Below are positions 31,375-42,600 of a DNA stretch of 64,000 nt, piece after piece (position 1 is the stretch's first letter; each line of letters opens with the position of its first letter). The position numbers and the translations under genes were made by a program. This DNA is from Maylandia zebra (lineage: Eukaryota; Chordata; Actinopteri; Cichliformes; Cichlidae). The stretch spans positions 13,134,137-13,198,136 of the forward strand of contig NC_135172.1 in assembly GCF_041146795.1 (NCBI RefSeq), in the 5' to 3' direction. The notes below the pieces were generated by a model. It saw only the letters and a list, made by a program, of their open reading frames with translations. It ran no database searches and was not told where the DNA came from.

Positions 31375-32491
31375 TGTAACCAATACGTCTACTCACCAAA
31401 GAATGAGTGAAGCAATATGGATAACAGCAGAGGACAATTTATTTAGGGTCTGATGGCAATTTACCATCGGTATCCAACACTTTAAAGGATTGATGGACTG
31501 GAGCACATCTGTCCTTAACATACCCTCTTAAACATCAGCTTGACACTGATATATCAAAGGAAACTTAACCGACTTTAAGTGCAAATGTTTCAACCTGAAC
31601 AACTTAAACTTCTCTGGGATACAATGTAAACAAAGACAAGAAGAAGAAAAATATTTCCATCAATAGTCACTTTTCCTAACCAGGAGACAAGTGAATATAT
31701 TATGTAAAGAGTCCTTTTCCTCAGTCCTGGGGTTGTAACACCACAACCTCCTCAGTCCGTAATCAAAGAGTGTCTATTTGACAATAACCAAAATGTCTTT
31801 GGATAGTCTTTGTGAATGAAAACAAAACAAAAAAAACAAATGGTATTAGCTGGCCAGCAAAATAAAGAGAGTGTATGGCACTGAGTGCGGGCGTGTGTGT
31901 GAGTACTTCGGTCCAAATAATCAAGGTCCGGATGGATGAAGGGATGGCGGCCGCTGTCCTTTAATGGCACCAGTAAGGCAGCACAGTAGTAAGGCAGCAC
32001 AGCAGCGAGGCAGCACAGCAGTAAGGCAGCACAGCAGCGAAGCGTCTGGCAGGAGAACGAACAATAGTCCTTTTCAAGGCTACTGCAGAAGGCGATATTC
32101 CCCGCTAGCTCACCCCAGCTTGCTCTCTGGCACAGCTACAAGCCACGTGAGCTCATAGCCCTATAGTGACATACGAACTTGGCTACCAACGTCCGCTTAG
32201 CATGGCGGCTAATTGTCGAGCTTGCTAGCTTAGCCTCGATTAGCGATTAGCACCTTAATAACCATTACTACACATCACATCATAGCAAACACATGATAAC
32301 ACATGGAATAGTATAATATACATACGAAACAGATTTTTACCTGGCAGGAGAACGAACAATAGTCCTTTTCAAGGCTACTGCAGAAGGCGATATTCCCCGC
32401 TAGCTCACCCCAGCTTGCTCTCTGGCACAGCTACAAGCCACGTGAGCTCATAGCCCCTCCCACTAGATAACCAAATTAACACTGGGTTACA
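31375..32491 (-). repeat. Gypsy B 5' LTR
   Basis: 1117 bp. It should carry the promoter for minus-strand transcription. It has the same tandem units and 116-bp repeat pair as the other LTR. Confidence 0.93.
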
Positions 32492-32495
32492 CTTA

Positions 32496-35487
32496 CACAA
32501 TCCGCACTTGGATTGGGAGGGGCAAAGGGTTGTCAGCTGGAGCCCTTTTTGCCACTCAAATTGTCTGACTTCCGCCCGTTTTCCCGGCCCGGGGGAGGCT
32601 ACGGGGACTGACGAATATGTCCCCGATCTCTCCGGGGTGCCGCCTGAGTATCATGATTTGCGGGAAGTATTCAGTAAGATCAAAGCGCAGTCTCTACCGC
32701 CCCATCGTCCTTATGACTGTGCGATTGATTTGCTCCCCGGAGCGTCCCTGCCCAAGAGCCGGTTATATAGTATCTCTAGGCCAGAACGTGCTGCGATGGA
32801 GGAGTATATTAGGGATTCACTAGCGGCTGGGTTAATCCGTCCGTCTTCATCCCCCGTGGCGGCTGGGTTTTTTTTTTTGTAGACAAGAAGGATGGGTCTC
32901 TTCGGCCGTGTATTGATTTCAGGGGCTTGAATGACGTCACTATTAAAAATAAGTATCCCTTGCCACTCATTAGCTCCGCTGTTGAATCGCTACAGGGTGC
33001 CACGGTGTTCACTAAGTTAGATCTTCGCAATGCTTATCATTTGGTGCGAATCCGTCAGGGTGACGAGTGGAAGACCGCGTTTAATACCCCCCTGGGCCAT
33101 TTCGAGTATCTCGTTATGCCTTTCGGTTTAACGAACGCTCCAGCGGTGTTTCAGGCCCTAATAAATGATGTCCTACGGGATTTCATCGACCGTTTTGTGT
33201 TCGTCTATTTAGATGACATTCTTATTTTTTCTAAAACTTTGGCTGAGCATCATTCACATGTCCGAGCTGTCCTTCAACGCCTCTTGGAAAACAGACTGTA
33301 TGCCAAGGCTGAGAAATGTGAGTTTCATTTGACATCGGTCTCTTTCCTGGAATACATTTTGGCAGGGGGGCAGGTGAAGACGGATCCGGCTAAGGTGAAG
33401 GCGGTCACGGACTGGCCTGTGCCTTCTACTCGCAAGCAACTCCAGGGGTTTTTGGGATTTGCGAATTTCTATCGTCGGTTCATAAGGAACTACAGTCTGG
33501 TGGCGGCTCCGCTTACACGCCTTACCTCTACGAAGCTTCCGTTCGGCTGGTCCGCCGAAGCAGACGGCGCGTTCACGAAACTGAAACATCTGTTTTCTAC
33601 TGCGCCCGTCCTCGCTCAACCCGACCCGTCTAAGGCTTTTATTGTGGAGGTGGATGCTTCTGATGTGGGGGTGGGGGCTGTGCTTTCACAACGTGCCGGC
33701 CCCTCCTCTAAGCTGCGACCGTGCGCTTTTTTTTCTCGGCGGCTTTCACCAGCGGAACGGAACTATGATGTGGGGGACCGGGAACTGCTTGCCGTTAAGT
33801 TGGCGTTGGAGGAGTGGCGTCATCACCTGGAAGGCGCGGCGCTACCGTTCCTGGTGTGGACGGATCATAAGAACTTGACGTACCTACGCGGTGCGAAGAG
33901 GTTGAATGCACGTCAAGCTCGTTGGTCGCTGTTTTTTGCACGTTTTAACTTTTCCATTTCCTATCGCCCGGGTTCCAGCAACACCAAACCGGATGCCCTC
34001 TCTCGGCAGTTTGACTCGGACGCGGGTCCGGCGGAGTTTTCCACCATTCTTCCGGCCGGCTGTACGGTGGGGGCTATTACCTGGGAGGTGGAGGACGCCA
34101 TCAACCGGGGCCTCCGGACGGAACCGGATCCGGGCACGGGACCGACTAACCGGCGTTTTGTTCCCGCGGCTGCTCGCTCCAAGGTACTGGAATGGGTGCA
34201 CGCTTCGAGGTTTGCGTGTCACCCGGGCAGGGGCAGGACGACTTCTATGGTTAAGAGACATTTTTGGTGGGCCACTCTGGACAAAGATGTTCGGGAATAT
34301 GTGGCTGCGTGCCCTTTGTGTGCCAGGTGTAAGTCGCGTACTCACCGTCCTGCTGGGCTGTTGCAGCCGTTATCTACGCCTCATCGCCCTTGGTCCCACA
34401 TCGCCCTGGATTTTGTTACGGGACTCCCGGTTTCGGCTGGGAAGACCACTATTCTCTCGGTCGTGGATCGGTTTTCTAAGGCTGCTCATTTCGTCGCTTT
34501 GGAGAAGTTGCCCACTGCGGCTGAGACGTCTACGTTGTTGTTGGACCATGTTTTTCGGCTTCATGGCATTCCTGTGGAAATAGTTTCGGACAGGGGTCCG
34601 CAGTTTTCGTCCCAAGTTTGGGGTTCTTTTTGCGCTGCTTTGGGGGCCAGGCCTTGTCTGAGCTCTGGTTACCATCCTCAGACGAACGGCCAGACGGAAC
34701 GTTTAAATCAGGAGCTTGGGGCCGCGCTCCGCTGTGTGACCTGTCATAACCCTGCGACTTGGGCCTCGTATCTGCCGTGGGTGGAATATGCCCACAACTC
34801 CTTGGTTTCGTCTGCTACTGGGCTGTCACCGTTCGAGGCCTCTTTGGGTTATCAGCCGCCCCTGTTTCCGGAGGAGGAGGCTGATCTTGCTGTCCCCTCG
34901 GTCCAGCATCATCTGCAGCGCTGCCGTCGGGTCTGGTCTCGTACGCGGGAGGCGCTGTTGCGAGCTGTGGCTCGCCAACGTGGCTGTGCCGACCGTCGCC
35001 GGTCTCCTGCGCCTGTTTACTCGCCGGGGCAGAAGGTGTGGCTCGCCGCGAAGGACATCCCTCTCAGGGCATCCCTCTCAGGGCATCCTCCCGCAAGTTG
35101 TCTCCTCGTTACATCGGCCCCTATTCTGTGGACAGGGTCCTCAGCCCCACGGCTGTCAAGCTCCGTTTGCCTGCTGCCTTGCGGGTTCACCCGGTCTTTC
35201 ACGTTTCTCAGGTGAAGCCGGTGGTGTCTAGTCGTCTGTGCCCGCCTCCGGTGCCCCCGCCTCCCGCCCGGCTCGTTGACGGGCACCCTGCGTTCTCTGT
35301 CCGGCGCATTCTGGATGTGCGGCGGCGGGGTAGGGGGCTGCAGTTTTTGGTGGACTGGGAGGGTTATGGGCCGGAGGAGCGTTCTTGGGTTCCTCGTTCT
35401 TTGATGCTTGACTCTGTGATGGTTTCTGATTTTCTTAGGTCACGTCGTGGGGCGGGTGCTGGTCGGCCGCCAGGTGGCGTCCCTTGA
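32496..35487 (+). pseudogene. Gypsy A pol remainder: RT, RNase H, integrase, chromodomain (two frameshifts)
   Basis: Continues the protease frame with HNPHLDW, then the RT start [16 protein letters not shown]11 run at 32868-32878 breaks the frame just before the RT palm. RT then has [11 protein letters not shown] (about 33202-33225), RNase H has [11 protein letters not shown] (about 33646), and integrase shows Asp in IALDFVTG, Asp in VSDRGPQF and Glu in GQTERLNQ. A 14-bp tandem duplication at 35056-35083 breaks the frame again, before the chromodomain ([17 protein letters not shown], about 35345-35400). The chromodomain normally guides integration to chromatin. This copy cannot make a full pol, but each part is recognisable and hardly decayed. 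Confidence 0.9.
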
Positions 35488-35494
35488 GGGGGGG
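35486..35494 (+). other. Gypsy A polypurine tract
   Basis: GAGGGGGGG lies 3 bases before the 3' LTR. Confidence 0.75.
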
Positions 35495-35497
35495 TAC

Positions 35498-36251
35498 TGT
35501 CATGGTCCGGGTGTGTGCCAGTGTGTCTCCCTCCGAGCCGGCGTCTCCACCCCTGGGAGGGGCCTCAGTGTTTTTGCTGATCGCTTACATCTGTGGGTAA
35601 TTAGCCGGGGACTCATAAGGCCAGCGTTCTCAATCTCTCTTCGCCAGATTCTCTGCTAACATCAGTCAGTGCAGGCCACCACCATAATTCCCTACGTGTT
35701 TTTGTGAATCACCTTGCCTCACTATATGTTTGTTTTTTGTGCGCCTCTTCTTAGCTACACCTAACTGTCAACCCCTGTCGAAGAGCTTCTACTTGGATGC
35801 TGGACCTTCTGGCAGTCCCTCAGGCTATTACCAAAATTACCTACCTGCCTCTCTGCCTCCACGCCAGGAGTTTTTTGGATTTACACACCCGGACTACTCA
35901 CCCCTCTATGTCATCTCCGACCTCCGTTGGCAAGTACGCAGTACGAAGGAGGATTCTGAGCCAACAATATATTCATATGCCTCCTTATCTGTGTTTTGAA
36001 CATTTGCATTCTGTTACAGTGACCCCGACCTTTTCCTGGACCCTATGTGACTTGCTTTCCAGTCCAATCCCTGGAATAGCTGTCCTCTCTGACCCGGACC
36101 AGATCGTTACTTAGTTTAACGTCTACTCTCACCTTTTGTTTATGAATATTTTGTGTAAACATTAAACATTATTCTTAAAATATACTTACGAGCTGTTCGG
36201 CGTTTTGCGTTTGAGTCCTGTCACTCGTCTGAAACGGTCTCGGCCGTAACA
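35498..36251 (+). repeat. Gypsy A 3' LTR, intact
   Basis: 754 bp, TGTCATGG to CGTAACA. It serves as the reference for the split 5' copy. The AT insertion site of ISL2EU reads GGTAATTAGCC here. Confidence 0.95.
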
Positions 36252-36386
36252 AGTTCACACAAATAAATAATTCCCGTGTGTTTTTGAAAGCTTGAATCAT
36301 GAATCATAACGAGGCAGTCACATCATTTCAGAGGAGCCTCTTTTGTCTTTCGTCATGTGATATTCTGAAGAACTATATGGACCTCA

Positions 36387-36486
36387 NNNNNNNNNNNNNN
36401 NNNNNNNNNNNNNNNNNNNNNNNNNNNNNNNNNNNNNNNNNNNNNNNNNNNNNNNNNNNNNNNNNNNNNNNNNNNNNNNNNNNNNN
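36387..36486. other. Assembly gap (100 N)
   Basis: Exactly 100 unknown bases, the usual placeholder for a gap of unknown size. It begins 135 bases after the Gypsy A 3' LTR. Confidence 0.98.
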
Positions 36487-38000
36487 ACATGGGCTTCATT
36501 TGGACACGCCCCCTTAAGTGTAACTAACCGGTACAATGATAACAGCAGGAGGAGAATGCAAACTTGATTTGTTTTTTGCAGATAAAATCAAAAAGTCAGT
36601 CTATTGATCCGCTATTCTGTAGTCGATCAGGAGGTACTTTATAGGTACAGAAATGTCCAATAATATCCATAACAAAATTATCATACAGTCCGAAATTCTG
36701 CTCTCCAGTCAGCTATGAAGTGCTTGTTAAGCAATGCATTGTAACCATTGCAGTGTTTGTGTAGGGGCATGCATGTAGATCTACAAATAATGCAATTACA
36801 ATCATAATAATTAAAGATAGTCAGCCTACTTTTATTTAAATTTTATTGTCATGTTAGATGAGAAAATGTTGAAAATCTGAATAGATTGTAAACTCTGCAG
36901 TCCTGAAATGCAGAGTTATGGCAATGAAATTCTTTACATAATTTCAGCGTGCAGGAAATTTTTGGATGGGCCAGTAATCAAATCATGATGATGCACTGCA
37001 GCCAAACTGCTTTCTGCACTAACACAATAACATTATAAAAGTCAGAGCAGTCAAAACAAGAAACCTACTGCCCATGCTGAAAATCCTCCCCACAACATGC
37101 ACAGAGTCAGAAGGCTACAGAAGGGTATCCTGTATGTGTCTTTTTTTAAGAACCTAAAGAAACCTGATGTGTCACTCTGACACCTCAGCAGCTTTGATAA
37201 AAAAAAAAAAAGTTATTTGACACCACAGGGAAGGAAATGTTACAGCTGCTTTGAGAAGCTTATTTTTTCATAATTTTGACCAACTTTTTACTCCTTAAAT
37301 CATTTTCCCTTTATTTGTTTTCCAACAACACTCACACAGGAAAACCCTTCTGTTCCCAGTCTGTTCCCACTATGTCTATTCTTGCTGCTTATTGCAAAGT
37401 GTCTGTGTCCACGTCCTGATTCGGAGTTAATTCGATGTTTCCTCCTTCATCTGGAACCTAGTTTGACCTTCGGAGCGATGCCATGATGTCACCTTAATTT
37501 GAGTGTGTGTATCACATGTGAGCACAAAAGCACACACACACCGCAAAAAACACCAGCTCTGCTACTTCCCTCCAAAACCCCTTCTTTACACAGCGTAGCA
37601 TTGTTTCCGAGCCAAAATTACCACATCAGCAGCACTCCAAATACACCCCACATCCTTCGCTCCCAACCTGGCGACAATGAGAGAGAAATCCTTCTTTTGG
37701 AAGAGGAGAGACGGGGATTTCTTCTCTCCCCAGTTCCCAGCGTGGTAATAGCTGCTGTGAGAGCTTTACTAATTGGTTTCTTAATCTTTTGAAATGGGTA
37801 AAATAAAGTATCAGAGAGGGTGAGAGAGGCTGAAAATGAGAATGATAAAAAAGAGAGAGGCTCATGTGCTCGTGTCTTTTTTAAATGTGTGTTGTTTGCA
37901 GTTTGTCTTACTCTGGAACGGTGTATGTGAACACACAAAGTGCAAGTGTACAGTATGTGTGTGGTCTGTGTGTGTGCATGAATGCCGGCCTGACCGTGTA

Positions 38001-38002
<2 letters not shown>

Positions 38003-38060
<58 letters not shown>
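38003..38060. repeat. (TG)n microsatellite followed by a G-rich run
   Basis: TG units are followed by GCACGGGGGGGAGGGGGGG. Confidence 0.95.
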
Positions 38061-38917
38061 CACGGGGGGGAGGGGGGGGCAATACTTCCTGATGATTCAT
38101 CAGTGGAAAACACAATTAACTCCCTCACTGCCTCCCAATTATTTCCGTAGAGGAGATTAAAGCCTCCCAACTGAGACGATGAACAATCGAGGACACACAA
38201 TCATCTGAATCAAATGTTCCACTGGTCAGACCGTCCAGCGGAGTCTGTTTTCACATTGTGGACTCATAGCTTCCCTACCAGCTGTCAGCTGGGATAAGCC
38301 TGTCAATCCAAATGAACCGCTTCTTGTTTTCTTTTTCTTTCTTTTTTTGGTCACTCTAAACCAGCTGTGCCAATTACAGTTATGTTGATCATCACCTTAC
38401 ATACATAAATCAATTGGCCGACATTATTATGGGAGGTGATAGAATTGGAGGAAGAGGAAAAGGGAAGAGGTGTGAACCCTCTGCAGCTGGCTGGATGTGG
38501 CAGATAGTCTGTATCAGGACACATTAGGGAAAAAAGTTCTAAATGGGTTGAATTATAACATATGTTAAAAGTAATCATTAGTTTTGTCCCTTATTTCTCT
38601 TTCAGATTGTTTGTCCTCTTTATCCTTAAAGGGTACACATGTCAGGATTGTTGTAATTGTTATTATTCTGAGTGATTTGCCATCTTTATTGTTTGATTTA
38701 AAATCAACAGTAGTGATGTACAGAGGCAAGAATTTATATGTAATGCTAACAGAATAAATACTGTGTACAGTGTGTTCTGAAAAGATGACACATGCTCTAT
38801 GTTATCACGTTATCACTAATATATGAGGTGTGATTAAAATCCGAGACTCAAAAGAGCCTTTTAATTTAACTTTACCTGATCTTTAACTGGACCAGTTCAT
38901 GTCTAAGGTAATCTTCT

Positions 38918-38992
38918 TCAATTCAATTTCAATTCAATTTTATTTATATAGCGCCAAATCACAACAAAAGTCACCTCAAGGCGCTTCATACG
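38918..38992 (-). repeat. 3' tail of an L2-like LINE or SINE
   Basis: ATTTATATAGCGCCAAATCA ... CTCAAGGCGCTT is the reverse complement of the AAGCGCTATATAAAT tail type seen at 53600 and 57430. It is preceded by AATTCAATTCAATT repeats. Confidence 0.55.
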
Positions 38993-39591
38993 CCCATGCA
39001 ATCTTTAGCATCTGAGTTATTTTTTTGGTCTCTCAGTGAAAGTCCCACTCACTACTTTGCGCTTGTGCCTCTGCAGTATACAATAGATCTTATTTTCTTA
39101 TTAATAGATCCTAATTTAAATTTTGTGGGGTGGCCAGTGGACCCTAGGCCCCCCATTTGTGGTTCCCCTGCCCTCACCTTGTCAAAATCCCAACTTGATA
39201 TTCATTTTTAGGTAGCAGAAGAACTCACAGTGGCTGAGCAGATGAGCTGTGGCAGCAAAACAGTTCAAGAGGACATCATACCACCACAAAGTGGTACTGA
39301 CAATCTGAGCTGATGTGGCCTTGGACAAATTGAAAAGTGTTGAAAACGGCAGGATCATCGATAGGAGCCCAGCTCTTCTTACAATGAGGGCGACGATTCC
39401 TTACCTGGACTCTCCTTTGAAATTCATTTTGGAAATCATAACTTCCACAGCCCCCGTCCTCCTACAGACTAAAGATCAGAGTCATCAGATAACAGTTACA
39501 TTGTTATCATCGCACATCTCAAAAGCCAGCACCTGTGACGCTACAGAAGTGCACTGGCACACGTGGCATGACGCACAGTGTAATTCCCTCT

Positions 39592-39613
39592 AAAAAAAAA
39601 AAAAAAAAAAAAA
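39592..39613 (+). repeat. A22 run, possible retroposon tail
   Basis: Twenty-two A residues directly follow TTCCCTCT. No target duplication was found, so the retroposon reading is weak. Confidence 0.4.
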
Positions 39614-42600
39614 TGAAAACAGTTTATGAATTTGATATGTTCACTTTGGACTATTTTTTAAAATTTACATGATTTTCAAATCACTGCATTATGTTTATAT
39701 TCAAAATCTCCTATGGCTACAGTACTTATGAAATCCTGAGCTCATCTCAAGGAGTTTATCCTGTTATGCATTTTTCCCTTTGTACCCTTTAAACTGTCAT
39801 CATGATGCTTTCTGATAGTTTTGTAACATTTCATCTCACTATCTCTAAACATTTAGCCAGCACAAAAACTGATTTGATGCAACACATAAATATTGGCCAC
39901 CATCGATCACATTTTGCATTAACCAGGTCAGTCAACAAGGCCGACACACTAATAGCAACAATTGGTCAATACATCAGTGAACCAGTATATTTTGCACAGG
40001 ATCTTTTTTGGAACATTTTGCAGGAATGGCAATGTAATAATCGAAGAGAAATTGATAAAGTGATGCAAAGATAATTGTGAAATTATGTGAAATTAAAATT
40101 TGCCTTGAGTCTAATATCCACCACAGGAGGGTGAGGGTCAGAAGGCTCAGACAGAGCATCATAAAATCTTCGCTGATCATCTGAGTCATGCAGAATTTGC
40201 ATGCTCACACAATAATCACTGAAGAAACAGCTGAACTGTTTTTTTTTTTCAGTTTTCTTTAAGCAAAACACAAGAAGTGTAGCAATAAGATCATAAATAG
40301 ACTATTTTGATTGTACATGTAACTCAGAATTCAATACATGCTAATCCTAGAGTGCAATATAATACTTGCGTGTGAAATCCCACCTGCACATACGAGGTAT
40401 TCTTTGGTATCAGTGCCTCGCTGTACGAGCTCCTACAATATTTTCAGCAAACATGCATCCTGTTGGGACTGCATTTTTTCCCCCCTTTTTCCCTTCACTG
40501 ATTTTTCTTGTTTTGGAAGCCAAATTTGGTTTGGAGGAGAATGAGTTCCTTCACAACAGCTGCATGTTGGAAAATAATAAATTGGGATTACCAGACGCCC
40601 TCTCACTAATGTGAATGAGCAGCATCATAGCTTTGACAAAAACCTTACATAACAGTACATACATACAAACTTTACATACCATTTAAGTAACCCACAGCAC
40701 TGACTACACACTGAGAGACATAAATGGGGTTTATCTCTACTACATGTCTTTCCATGTGTTTGCTGCTGATTGTGCTAAAAGCTTCTGTGGTTGCAGTTCT
40801 TCTTTGGCTGGTTGTTTCTCCAACCAAACTCCCTGCATGCACCATTTTCATAAAAAGTGCCACTCGTGTTTAGACCATTAATTAGCTTTTGTGAGCTGGT
40901 TGTAGAGTGAATTACCATTTGGCAGTGAAGCCAAATGCAATTACGGTCATAAGCTCCAAACCTCAAGATGTGCCCCACCTTTGTGAGCAGTGCCAGATCT
41001 TTTGTTTCTTACTTTTCCTTACCTTTGTCTGAGTCGTGGAAAACATTTCCATTACTTCTATGTGTGAGTGCCTGAAGTTAAGAGAAAGGCACTTTTTAAC
41101 AAAGTAACAAAGTAAATCCTGTACATGCTGGGGATCATCGCTATAGCATCTCCTAGCTGTGTTTTTGCCTCATTGCTTTGATTTCCTTATCTGAACAAGC
41201 AGCTTTTTTTGTCTTTATCATCTGAACATGCAGACAGAGAATACAGATTGTAACAACAGTACAAGAGGTACTCGCTCAGAATCAGCGGTGTTTTGTCCCG
41301 GGGCTCTGATAAGAAAGTAGCAACATGTCTGTCCCGTAGTAGAAATGTTCCTCAGTTATATCAAAGGAAGACATATCCAGTTACATTGTCCAGTTACAAA
41401 ACGTCCCATATATTTTAAGGAACAACAATGTTTGCAGCATTTTTCGTGGTGTGCACTCTGAGTGCTTTCAGCTTCAGTCAGTACGTCTGTTTCTGATGGG
41501 TGGGAGGTCCAGCACTTACTGTATACCCCTTCCAGTTAAGCTGGCTTTCTGTCTTCATGACTCTGACTTCACACAGCACAAGGGCCCTGTGTTTTCAGTT
41601 TCCCAAATAGGCCTAAATAAAGCATTCTGTCAGAGCCTTGTGGCCTGAGATCAACAGGCGAGTGGAAAGGGTGGTGGTGGTAATGAGGTGACGTTACATA
41701 TAGGTGAATGCCTGCATGTATGAGATTGTAATCCTGAATAAGTCTCTCTAGCTGGCTTGGGACCAAATATTCCTGCATAACACAATAGGTTTTGGCACAT
41801 ATCCAAAAGTGGACTTGCTCTGGGTTTAACAGTGCAATCCATTCTGACCTTTTTTATTTTTCTTTTCTTTTGAAAGAGCTCATAATAACTAATGTCGCCT
41901 GGCCTGAAGAGAGATTGGAAGGGAAAATGTGCGTAAAGGGTTTTTTTTCCACCATGTGTTTGGTTTTGTGAATAAAGTTGGGGATAACCCTTAAACCCGC
42001 CCTGCTCATAAAACTTTTTATCCCCTGCTGGATTAACTGTAACGGTCTCTGTGTCTCTTAAACACTTTTTTTTGGCTTGCTGCTCATTATCTCCAACATT
42101 TAATTCTTCTGTTTTCATTTTACTCTGGTCCCACTGGTGGCATTCCCATATTCTAGAAAACAACAGTTTGGGCGGTGGAGCTGAGTAAAGCAAACCTTGC
42201 TGAAGTGCCATTGAACGCAGACACTAAACATGGTGACATGTCTGGGAACTGTAAAAAATGAAAAGGAAAAGGAAAATGAAAAGAAGAAAAAAAAACATGA
42301 TACAACTAACTTTTCCCCTGGGTTCGTATAAATAAACTTTATATCTTGGAAAGTTATGTGGGAGAAAGACAGAACAGATTTATGTGGGAGAAAAAGAAGG
42401 AGAGGAGGAAAGAAGAAGGAGAAGAGACTGTAAAGAAAAAAAATCTCCTAGTTAGAATACAATATATAACAATTAACAAAAATAGATATAATCAAAAAAG
42501 AGTCAAGATTATAAAACAACACACTGGAGTTCATAAAGGAGACATTTTCACACCAGCCAATGACATTTAATTTGTGATTTCACCAAGATTCACTTTTTTT

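Larger units (their letters stand above)
23945..32491 (-). mobile_element. Gypsy B: complete LTR retrotransposon with PNMA-like gag, 8.5 kb
   Basis: LTRs of 1115 bp (23945-25059) and 1117 bp (31375-32491) start TGTAACCC and end GGTTACA on the element strand. A 4-bp duplication CTTA lies at 23941-23944 and 32492-32495. Between them, on the minus strand, are a lysine-tRNA primer site, an open gag, a -1 frameshift signal, an open pol (protease, RT, RNase H, integrase) and a polypurine tract. The LTRs differ mainly by a TG-repeat length change near 24465/31893. There is no env-like ORF. It appears structurally intact and young. Confidence 0.93.
15859..36251 (+). mobile_element. Gypsy A: chromodomain LTR retrotransposon carrying two nested elements
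   Basis: The 5-bp target duplication AGTTC at 15854-15858 and 36252-36256 brackets the whole unit. Both LTRs are 754 bp once the nested transposon is removed from the 5' copy (104 + 650). They start TGTCATGG and end CGTAACA, and I saw one difference between them (C at 22681, T at 36181). Internal order is gag, protease, RT, RNase H, integrase, chromodomain. The chromodomain, a GGGAAAA frameshift site and a self-complementary primer site fit the Tf1/sushi-type chromoviruses, which are known in fish. Removing the 6.1-kb and 8.5-kb nested elements leaves an element of about 5.7 kb. It is young but broken in gag and pol. Confidence 0.92.

Noticed and set aside
23945-32491. Reading Gypsy B as an infectious retrovirus because of its lysine-tRNA primer site
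   Set aside because: There is no env-like ORF between pol and the polypurine tract. The pol stop abuts the tract, and domain order and motifs are Gypsy-type.
33254-34675. Long Arg-rich ORFs antisense to, or in other frames of, Gypsy A pol
   Set aside because: Shadows of the GC-rich pol gene. The RT, RNase H and integrase motifs are in the main frame only.
39190-39613. Processed pseudogene ending in the A22 run
   Set aside because: No target duplication and no recognisable coding sequence upstream of the run.
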